Below are positions 34,801 through 46,800 of a stretch of 64,000 nucleotides of DNA, piece by piece. Position 1 is the stretch's first letter; every line of letters begins with the position of its first letter. This stretch comes from Aspidapion aeneum (Eukaryota; Arthropoda; Insecta; Coleoptera; Brentidae). The stretch spans positions 106,135,314 through 106,199,313 of the forward strand of contig OY755042.1 of assembly GCA_963576565.1 (NCBI GenBank). Direction: 5' to 3'. The notes beneath the pieces are model-generated. The model searched no databases and was not told where the DNA came from. It worked only from the letters and a program-made list of their open reading frames with translations. Position numbers and translations under genes: made by a program.

Positions 34801-37800
34801 ATTTTAGTTGCCTTTTTTGTGTTTCTTTTTTAAATTTTTTGTAACACGATTTTTTCCAAAATTATATAGGGGATACCGGATGAATGACGGCTCTTGGGGT
34901 GATAAGGGCCCGTTGTATTTTACTCTACAAGCCAAAATTCTCCCAGTATCCCCTACTTTTTTTCCTGTTCTTCTCCTTTACCTGAAAATATTCCAGACAG
35001 GAGAGTAGCAATCAACGGCGTTTTTGTGTAACTATTAATTTTGGCCAAAGGCTTGAATATGACGCCGTCTTGAGCCATCGCGTAGATGACACGTGGGAGG
35101 GGAAACATGGCGCCCAACATACTGGTGCACAGGGCGAAAACAGCGCCAGATGTCACGATCCATTTCAGGGTGAACCAATCCACTTTCTCGAAGACATATG
35201 GGAAAGGAGCGTCAGCGTTCTAAAAAGATATAAAACTAAAAAAACAAGTTAAAAAATAACGGATCCCTGACTCCTGCTAAATTATTATTATTTTGGTTAT
35301 TTTTTTAAATTTATTTATATAGGTCCGCCCCTGACTTATATGTAACGTAAACCCCCCAATATTTTGCAGCGTTTAAAAGAAAATTTAATTGTCTACAATA
35401 AAGTATACTGCACTTTTTTTCCCATAAAGTGTAGTTTTTGAGAAAAAAAATTAAAATCCCAATCCCAATTTACGGACGCCACTGAAGAGCTACTTACTTT
35501 TCCTAATCTTATCGACCAATATATCGTTAAAAAGGGAATTTTATTCTCCACAAAAAACTGTTTTTTGCAATTTTTGATAAAAACGTTAGTTTTTGAGAAA
35601 ATTGAATAAAACTGAAAAAGAAAACAGGTTTTTGGGGGGATTTTCTTCGTCAATATTTCGAGTTGGCAACAGGGACATTTGGATTTAGCGGGGAAAATGG
35701 TCTGTTGCCAAAAAGGAATATGATTTTCTTCTAAACCGAAAACCGAGAGCCTTTTAACATTTTTCGCTAAACTATGTGTGCAACGTTTAAACACAATTCC
35801 ATTTTTCTTAAAAAATATTTGAAGAGGGAAACAGACGTCCATCACCGATGGGTAACATACTCGTAGTTCAGCAAAAACCTTTAGTAGGTATTTCAACTTC
35901 AACATTTATGAGACCAGGGCTATCAAGACGGACTTTTTTTCTTGATGAGACTTATAAACCTACATAGCACAATCACATGTTTAACACGTAAAAAAGGCGT
36001 GAGAAAAAAAAAACGTTGTTTTTAAAAGCTGCTAGAAAAAAACGTTTATTTCATATATGAAAACAAGCTTAATAGGTCATTCATTAACGTTATAAAAAAT
36101 AACGTTGCTAAAAACTGCGTTGTAATAACGCCATTATCAAATTTAAACAACAATGTTATTACGTTAGTTTTACGTGATTTTTATCAACGTTAAAATCACA
36201 TTGGATTCACGCCTTTTCTACACGAATTTTAAAACGCGACTTGCATGGCTCTTCTACCGAATATTTTTGAGATTTTACTAGCAGCAGGGCAACCTATTGT
36301 CGGCATTTTTTACTTTGACGAAATCTATCAGGCAATGCTTTGGCCTCTAAACTCCAAAAACCTGTTAAGAAACTGATCCCTGGTCCTTCACAATCACGAC
36401 GCATCTGTTATTAACCTAATAAAGACACATTAATATTCTGTGAATGTGTTTACCTACTGTTAAAAAATTTTGTTTAGCTTTAAAAAAAAACATAATGTAT
36501 ATAGATAGATATATAGATATTTTGTCTTGCCTCGAGCGCCATCTCTAAAATTGTCTTGAAGTGTTGTAGTCTTAAAAGTTAAAAAAATGTTATAAAAAAA
36601 AACGTGACCAAAAAAGACGCAGAAACGTAGTAGGTTTGAGAAGTCTTAATCTAGTGGCGTTTTAGAACAAGTTGTGGAGGACTTTTCAAGTGTGAATTTG
36701 GTACATGAAATTAACGAGGGTAAAAAACACGTTATATACACAGCACCAGAAACTTCAGCAAAAAGTACATTTTTATAGCTTGATTTCTCCTTGTTTTTAA
36801 GTTATATTTAAGCATGTAGATTTAACCAAATAAATATTACATGATATGAGGTTGTTTTCAAGTAAAAAAAACTTTGTTATTTTTGTTCACGTTAATTTAA
36901 CGTTGATGTGATTTTTGTGCTATGTGGGAATGGACTACAAGACAAGAACGCCTACACATTCAGACATACAGGGTAGGCAGATTTGCACAACTTAACAAAC
37001 GCTGCAAAAAAAAACTCGATCTGTCAGCGAAACTAATAGTGACAATACCAGCTGGTACCGCATCAGCAGAACGTTCTTTTTAGGGACTGAAACGGATCCA
37101 TACATAAGTATTTACGCAATACTCATAAACAAAAACACTTTGCCAAAAACCTCCTACAAGACCTAAAACGCAGCAGTAATTTTTATGAAAATTTTATAAC
37201 CTCGTTTCTTCAAAAGAATCGTGGAACAATTTTTTTTGTCGAAAACAATACTTTTTTTAGCCATTGCTGCAGGAGATAGGAAGGTAAAAATGAGAGTGAT
37301 TAAGATCAATTTTAAACAAGTAAATTAGCTCACACTACTACTATACTATAGTAGTGTGAGCTATAGTGATCCTAATTTTTTCGAGAAAAAAAAAGTTGCT
37401 CCGATTTCAAAAATTTTTATATATCTTTGCGTTTCAGATGATTTTGAAACTTTTTTGTTGCGCCGTCTGTCTGTCTGTCTATCTGTCTATCTGTCTATCT
37501 ATCTATCTGTCTATCTGTCTATCTGTCTATCTGTCTATCTGTCTATCTGTCTATCTGTCTATCTGTCTATCTGTCTATCTGTCTATCTGTCTATCTGTCT
37601 ATCTGTCTATCTGTCTATCTGTCTATCTGTCTATCTGTCTATCTGTCTATCTGTCTATCTGTCTATCTGTCTATCTGTCTATCTGTCTATCTGTCTATCT
37701 GTCTATCTGTCTATCTGTCTATCTGTCTATCTGTCTATCTGTCTATCTGTCTATCTGTCTATCTGTCTATCTGTCTATCTGTCTATCTGTCTATCTGTCT

Positions 37801-40800
37801 ATCTGTCTATCTGTCTATCTGTCTATCTGTCTATCTGTCTATCTGTCTATCTGTCTGTCTGTCTGTCTGTCTGTCTGTATGTCTGTCTGTCTGTAACGAC
37901 CAACGCGCATAACTCAAAAACCGCTCTTCCGATTTTAATAAAATTTGGTACCTTGGCTGGATCTTGCATCGAGATGGTCCCATTTAAAAATGAACAAAAT
38001 CCACCAAGCACAAGCCAAATAAGAGGGTGGGGGTAGATTTCAAAAATTAAAGTTTATGTGAAAATATGGCGTGTGTGATATCAAACGAAAGGTAATTGAG
38101 TCTGGAGTTAAACAAAATTAATTTTAGTTTAAAAAAAAGGATGGGGGTAGATTAAAAAAATTAGAGATTAAGTGAAAATATGGCGTGTGTGATATCAAAC
38201 GAAAGGTAATTGGGTCTAGAGTTAAACAAAACATATTTTAGTTTTTTTAACAAAGGGTGGGGGTAGATTTCAAAAATTCGAGTTTAACTTAAAACATGGC
38301 TTGTGTGGTATCAAACGATAGGTAATTGAGTTTGGAGTTGAATAAAATATATTTAAGTTTTTAGTTATATTAGCTCACCCGTACTTTACATCTATAGAAC
38401 CTAGTGTGAGCTTAGGTGCCCATATATTGGCAGAGTATTTTTTTTTATAGAGCCCAAAGGTTGGTTACCTGATCATAATATGGCCACATCATTGTTAAAA
38501 CTGTGGATACTCCAAAATAGCTAGCAAAAATAATAAACAACGATATGACAATAGCCAGGGGAATATCTTTCTGGGGATTTTTGGCTTCTTCTCCCGTCGT
38601 GGCAACAGCATCGAAACCCACGAAACCATAAAAACATTTGGCTGCGCCCGCCATTACTCCACTGAAGCCAAACGGCATAAAACCGCCCACTCCGGCGCCT
38701 TCTGGAAGGGTCTCGTTTTGTTTAGGCAGTTTCCAGTTGTCCGTATCAGCTGAAAATCACAACCCAAAATAAATTAATTTTCAATTTTCTGTGTGTCGGT
38801 GTGCAACCGGGCAAATGCCCGGTGGGCCGGTACAATTTAGGAACGGTTGGGCCGAAAAAAAATCTGTATGTAGTAACTCCAGGCCTGCGTTACTTGTTTG
38901 ATTGTTACAGTTACTTTTATATTAAAACAAGTATAATGTATCAAGGAGATAATGTGATGATGGCACTAACTTATTAATATCTTTTTACAATACCAATATC
39001 CAGAAGAAAAAATCGGGAGATTAAAAAAATGTAATAAAAATATTGTCCAATTTTTTTTCTTATTTGTGTTGCTGTTGTGAAATCTCTTTTAATACACTTT
39101 GTTGACTATTTTGGTGGGGATTGATCCCGCTGATCTCCCCCTTCCGTAAGGCCTTGTCAATATCTCGATCGATTAACCGATTGAAAAATCGGTATTGGGT
39201 CCAATTCAAATTAAGGAGATCATAGATAAAATTGCAGCATCAAGTTCATTATGAAAAAAGTCGTTACCATATGAAAAATTAGCATACCTGCTCTGCCCCC
39301 GGTAGTTAAAAGGGCGCAAGTGACAAAAGTGTGGTTCGGAAAAAAACGACTATAAAGTTTTAATTGTTCATAAGGCAGTACTACAGTTAGTGCTATTTGT
39401 TTTTTTTTTAAGTTTTTTTCATTTTATTACATAGGACATGATGGATAATCGGTCGAGACCAAAATCCTAAATTCGAAAAAAAATTACTTGCAGCCTTTTA
39501 ACTAACGGGGGCAGTGCTGTTGTATGTTGAAATTTTGTACGTTTTTATTAGCTCACACATATACTATACTATAGTAGTGTGAGCTATGGTGATCCTAATT
39601 TTTTCGAGAAAAAAAAAGTTGCTCCGATTTCAAATTTTTTTATATATCTTTGCGTTTCAGATGATTTTGAAACTTTTTTGTTGTGCCGTCTGTCTGTCTG
39701 TCTGTCTGTCTGCATGTCTGTCTGTAACGACCAACGCGCATAACTCAAAAACCGCTTGGCCGATTTTAATGAAATTTGGTACCTAGGCTGGGTCTTGGGT
39801 CGAGATGGTGCCATTTAAAAATGAACAAAATCCACCGAACACAAACCAAATAAAAGGGTGGGGGTAGATTTCAAAAATTAGAGTTTATGTGAAAATATGG
39901 CGTGTGTGATATCAAACGAAAGGTAATTGAGTCCGGAGTTTAACAAAATACATTTTAGTTTTTGTTTTTTTTAAGGGTGGGGGTAGATTTCAAAAATTTG
40001 AGTTTAAGTCAAAACATGGTTTGTGTGGTATCAAACAAAAGGTAATTTAGTCTGGAGTTGAATAAAATAGATTTCAGTTTTTAGTTATATTAGCTCACAC
40101 GTACACTATAACTATAGTAGCTAGTGTGAGCTTAGGGGCACATATATTGGCAGAGTATTTTTTTTTGTTTTCATTTTGTGAAAAAAGTAGATATTAAATA
40201 TGTTAATAGGTACCTAGTGTTTAATATAGGTATACAGAATATAAAACTTTACAAAAATATCTAGAGCAGTATCACAGATATTAATAAAAAAGGAGATTTT
40301 CTGAAAGTCTTTAAACACCTTGTATTTCACAAGTTATAAATTTTTTTCTAAAAATGCAAATTACATCCCTTAAAATTAGTATGTTATTTAATAATAAAAC
40401 CTCCATAATATCAAAAACAAAAATAACACAATATGGCTTCGTTTTCTTTGCCGTAAAATTTTGTGGCGAAGCAAGGACCGGATAAAAAAAATTGCCAGGT
40501 CCGGTTTGTTTGAGCCCATCAGTGTGTCTGCGTGTCTGTGTATGTGTATGCTTTTTACCTGGTTTTGATTAAATACATTTAATAAAGCTTTGATGATATC
40601 GAACCATAAAAAAATAATTACCTTTTATTGATCCTGAGACCAAAACGATTCCAATTGTTATCAAATTAAGAACTGTAAACATGTTGTTTAGTACTGATGA
40701 TTCTTTCACTCCAAAAGACAGCAGCCCTACAAAAAAGGTATTTAGGTTTTTATAAATAGCTTTGAATAATTGTTTAAAACTTTATATTTTTTCTTACCTA

Positions 40801-43800
40801 TTAAAAATATAAGTAGAATCAAATCCCAGCAAACATGGAATACAAAAAAAGTACTTTTTAAGTACTGGCTTTCACTGCTGCCCATAATGGCAAAGTACTA
40901 AGTAGAAAGTACTTAATTCGTATTGATTTGGAACATCAGGCCAGCATGTATATATTTTAGTACAAAATCACTGTACTTTTAAAGTAATGCATTTTTTTTA
41001 ACTTCTTTGTATACAAAAGCATGTACTTTTGAAGCAATGTATTTTCTTCGTATTTTGAGCAAATACAAAAAAACTGAATTTTTAGACATTTTTTAAAAAA
41101 ACCTGTACTTTTAAAGCATTGTATTTTATTAATTTTTTTAGTAGTACAAAGAAACTACTTTTATTGTAAATATTTTAAGGACATTACGTCACTCACGTCT
41201 CATATTTACAAAAAGAAATATTAATTGGTCATTATATAATCATTATATAAGGATCTTTAATATTTTCCGTTTCATATCAGATGAGGATATTTCCAAAGAT
41301 TATGGAACATTCCACATCAATTTAAAAATAAATAAAATCATTCACATTCTTAAGCTTGACATTCCTTAGTGTACCAGTAAAATGTTTACTAGTGTTTGCC
41401 ATCTGGTGGCAAGGACAGCAAACATCAACTTGCCAGTTTTTTTGTAAATACTTTATTTTCACAGTAAAATATTTAATATTTTTGTACTAAATTAAAGTGC
41501 TTTAATAGCAACTGTTTAAAAATACTTTTAAAATGTTTTTTCACTGTTATATTAATTTTGCAGTAAAACTTTTAAACTTTTAATAATAAATTAAATGTAC
41601 TTTAAGAGTACCTTCTTCAAAATGTTATTAAAATATTTTTTTTTGTGTATTTTATTTTCACAGTAAAATATTTTATTGTTTTGTACTAAAATATAGTGCT
41701 TTAAAAGCAACTGCGTAAATATACTTTTAAAGTATTTTTTTGCCATTAACCCTGGCTGCACTTGTAATTTTTCATAAATAAAGTATAACTCTTCGTTGTA
41801 TTAAAAATAAAGTACTAAAATGTTGTGTTTTTTGTACTTTTAAATAATATGCAAATTAGACAATACAAAAATAATAAAAATAATGCATATCGTTCCCGAT
41901 GCCAGCAGTTAAAGTACAATATTAGTAAAGTACCAGCAGGTCAATGTTTGCTGGGATGACATTTATAATAATTTATAATAATTTTTCGAGCGAAAAATTT
42001 GACTGCCCGAACTACGTAATTGGTTATTTTTATTTTAAGGAAGTTATATCCAAAAAAGTTTAAAAAATCGACAACTTTGATGCTCTGTATCTCGACAACA
42101 AAAGTGTTTTGACCCATACGTTTTAAAAATTAATTTTGACCTCTTCTAAATATTGTGCATAATATTGTTTATAATTATAACCGTATTATAAAAAATAAAC
42201 AATTATAATATACCTATTTAAATTAAATAATATAATTGTTTGCTATTTTTTTTTAATTTTGCATAATTCCAATACAGTTTTTTTGCATTCTTGAAATATT
42301 TTTGCCGCTAATTTGTTGAGCATTTCATGCTATGTGGGTAAGTTACTCTTGTCAAGGTTATGGCAAATTGGTATATTGTAATGTTTGTGTCATTATAAAA
42401 TTATGACTTTGAAACTCGCTTTGAAACCAAACTATCTTTTTATTTTCTATTAATTTCAATAAGTAACTATACCATAATGAGACAAATTTATTTTAGTTTG
42501 CCCTTTAAAAAGTTGATAACAATCCCTATTATTATCTGCATTAACTACTACAAAGTATCGAAGTTTGAAAAATAACAATTCAGGTGGTTTAAATAAATAT
42601 AGAATAATATTTCGGTTCGGTTTGACCATAGCAGACTTAACAGGGGCAAAGTTTACACAATTAAAATATAAGTTGCTGCACTTGAGCCGGCGGCCGACAT
42701 CAAACGCTGAATCGCGCACCTGTTTTGCAGCGCGTTAGTGGCTGGTGGATCTTTAAGCCGGCGGCTGACATCAAACGCCGAATCGCACACCTGTTTTGCA
42801 GTTACGACCAGCGATCTCCATATTTCCATTGATTTTTGACAAGTGCAGCAACTTATATTTTAATTATGTAAACTTTGTCAGGGGTTTACTTAAACAAAAA
42901 ATCACTAGGCTCTTATTTACCTGTAAGGATTAGAACCGTTGCAAAGGCCAAAAAATCTGGATAATGTGCCAAGTAGTCAATTTTCATTGGAATCCATTCT
43001 TCCATTTGTTGACTTATTTTGTTCTCGGCCAAGGCATCTATATAATTTGATAGACCTTTGGCCACACTTGCAGTACCTAAAAAATAAAATCAAAATATTG
43101 TATCTATAAAATATCTAGTCACAGTCGCATTAATGCACAATTTTTTAAAAATTCTCAACCAGTGTAAACTTTGCACTTAAGTATATTTAAAAATAATAGC
43201 TTAAATTTAACAATATTTTTAAATAAAAAAAATTGTAATCCCTCCCTGCTCATTAATCAACAACTGCCCTATGAACTTACCAATCACGTACTCAAGGATC
43301 AAGTTCCAACCAATGACAAAGGCCACAAATTCCCCCACGCTGACATAACTGTAGACGTAGGCAGAGCCGGCTCTTGGAACTCTTGCTGCGAATTCGGCAT
43401 AACAGAGTCCTAAAATTAATAGAAAATGATTATTTTTTTAAAAGGAACTCAGATATTATTATTTAAATAAGAATAGAGGTTGTTTTAAAATAAATAAAAA
43501 ATAAATACTAAAAGCAAAATAATCCCAAACAACTGGAAAGAATCCATAACCATTATTCTACACAAGAAAGGCGATAGGGCAGACCAAAAAAACTATCGAC
43601 CTATAACACTCATCAATGTAATTTATAAGCTTTTCACGAAAATATTAACAGATAGACTAACAGCAAAATTTGACGAATATCAATCAAAAGAACAAGCAGG
43701 AACAAGCACTATATATTGCGTTTATAGACTTCGAAAAAGCTTTCGATAGCAGAAGAGCACTGGGCAGTAAAAGCATCTTTAATTAATAGCCGAATACATC

Positions 43801-46800
43801 ACAGATACACAGATTTAATAGCGAATATATATAGCAAAGCAACAACATCAATCAAAATCCACGAACGAACCAAGTCAATACGCATAAGAGAGGTGTCAGC
43901 CAATGTGACACAATATCCCCTAAACTATTTAACCAGGCCCTGGAAGATGTTTTTAAAAATTTAGATTGGGAAGAAATAGGCATCAAATTACACGGACAAT
44001 ACTTGAACCATCTAAGATATGCTGATAATATTGCCTTAATAACGGATAAGAAAGAAGAACTGATGAGTATGAAAGTCATAACACAAATGAGGATATCACG
44101 ATCAGAATAAACCAAGAGAAAACAGTATAAATATTTACACCTGGGACAAATTATTAAACTAAAAAAGAAAAACCAAACGGCTGAAATCAAGAGACGAGTA
44201 AGTGACCTGGGCAGCAGTCAGTAAATTAAGCTACTACCCAGCAAACATTGACCTGCTGGTACTTTACTAATATTGTACTTTGACTGCTGGCAACTGCTGG
44301 CATCGGCAACGATATGCATTATTTTTGTATTGTCGAATTTGCATATTGTTTAAAAGTACAAAAAACGTAACATTTTAGTACTTTATTTTTAATACAACCA
44401 AAAGTTATACTTTATTTTTAAAGAATGACAAGTGCAGCCAGGGTTAATGGCAAAAAAACACTTTAAAAGTATATTTACGCAGTTGCTTTTAAAGCACTTT
44501 ATTTTAGTACAAAACAATTAAATATTTTACTGTGAAAATAAAATACCAAAAAAAACATCTTAATAACATTTTGAAGAAGGTACTCTTAAAGTACATTTAA
44601 TTTATTATTAAAAGTTTAAAAGTTTTACTGCAAAATTAATATAACAGTAAAAAAACACTTTAAAAGTATATTTACGCAGTTGCTTTTAAAGCAATTTATT
44701 TTAGTACAAAACAATTAAATATTTTACTGTGAAAATAAAATACCAAAAAAAACATCTTAATAACATTTTGAAGAAGGTACTCTTAAAGTACATTTAATTT
44801 ATTATTAAAAGTTTAAAAGTTTTACTGCAAAATTAATATAACAGTAAAAAAACATTTTAAAAGTATTTTTAAACTGTTGCTTTTAAAGCACTTTATTTTA
44901 GTACAAAAATATTAAATATTTTACTGTGAAAATAAAATATTTATAAAAAAACTGACAAGTTGATGTTTGCCGTCCTTGCCACTAGAGAGCAAACACTAGT
45001 CAACATTTTACTGGTACACTAAGGAATGTCAAGCTTAAGAATGTGAATGATCTTATGTATTTTTAATTGATGTGGAATGTTCCAGGATCTCTGGAAATAT
45101 CCTCATCTGATATGAAAAGGAAAATATTAAAAATCCTTATATAATGATTATATAATGATCAATTAATATTTCTTTTTGTAAATATGAGATGTGAGTGACG
45201 TAATGTCCTTACAATATTTACAATAAAAGTAGTTTCTTTGTACTAATAAAAAATTTAATAAAGTACAGGTTTTTTAAAAAATTTATAAAAATTATTTTTT
45301 TTTGTATTTACTAAAAATACGAAGAAAATACATTCCTTTTGTGTACAAAGAAGTTTAAAAAAATGCATTACTTTTTTTGTAATCCATGTTTGCTGGGTAA
45401 TTAAAAAATAAAAAATATCCTCAGTACCTCAAAACGAAAGTGTCTAACCAATGTATCCTTCCTGTACTTACCTATGGATACCAGACATGGAAACAAAATC
45501 AAACATGGATAAGGTAACAAAAGCCCAAAGATCAATGGAAAGACAAATGTTACATGTAAAGCTAACAAATAGAAAAAGGAATGAATGGATAAGAAATAAA
45601 ACAAAAGTAAGGGATGTCAGAGGAGAAGTGGCAAAATTAAAATAGAAATTTACCGGTCATAATATCAGACAGAAAGACGATCGATGAAACAAGTGTATTT
45701 TAAACTGGAGACCTTAAGAAAATAAAAGAAGTAAGGGAAGACCCCAAATGAGATGGGCGGACGATTTGAAGAGACATGCAGGAGCTAGATGGATGAACAC
45801 GGCGACATACAGAGAAGAATAGATGATATTGGGGGAGGCCTATGGCCAAAGATGGATTAAAGAAGGCTAGGAAGATACGAGCATTCTTGAGAAATGAGTA
45901 AGAGGCCGTCAATACTCCCCTTGGGGCTCACAAGTGTTTTTACTTATTATTTAGTTTAGATGCTAAAGGTTGCTATTCCAGAAGACAAGTGTTTTTATTT
46001 TTTTTAAGTATTTTTTCCCCTTTTGATTATACTATTAGGACTTTCTTGCGGTAATGTAACAATAATTATTATAATTTTTTTATCCCTTTTCTACTTTAGT
46101 TTAAAAATAGTTAAAATGCCTAATTTATAACGAACTTCATTGTTATAGAGATTGTAAAATTTCTCAGAAACAATAAAGAAAACTTGAAAATAACTTGAAC
46201 TTAGGTAGATAGAGCTTGTTTTCAAACACAAATGTTTATTCAACCCTTTAAACTACCACTTAAAATTAAGAAAAAAAAATCCAGAAAAAAACTAGACAAT
46301 AATTTTTAAAAATGTAAAAACCTATCCGAAAAAAACTAATAAATACGATGAAAAAAAAAACAAATTTGCAAATGAAAGGATATATTCTGAGAAATATGGT
46401 CAAAAGCTTATTTAAATCCGCCAATCTTTAAAATGTATTTAATTATCTACATAAAGGCCAGCCAGCTAGCTAGTTTTTTTCGTAATTTGAAAATTTTCCA
46501 TTCTGTCTTGCAAAATAGCCAGACTATTAATAATTTTAGTGAAAGGTTCGAAATGTATAGTTTTTTTGACATGCATTAAATTTGATAAAACAATTAAATT
46601 ATCGAAATACCAGTCTTACCGCTTTTTTTAAATACAATAAATACTTAAGAATAAACCTTTTATGTGAAAACTAAGCATGGAGGGCATGCACAGAACTATT
46701 TTTTAGTATTATATATACAGGGTGTCCCAATTAATTAATCAAATTATTTTAATGAATGGACTTATTACTGCCCCCTAGCGGAGAGCTACAGAAACAAAAA

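Noticed and set aside
35393..35905. 170-codon minus-strand frame
   Set aside because: Intronic, low-complexity K/F-rich composition, no motif recognised; likely a chance frame or a decayed repeat.
36000..36260. Repeated AACGTT strings as a regulatory cluster
   Set aside because: They fit sub-terminal inverted sequence of the 35959-36928 element; there is no independent support for regulation.
37356..38036. 226-codon frame rich in LSVYLSIC
   Set aside because: It is a translation of the CTGTCTAT microsatellite; the sibling element lacks the array and the frame.
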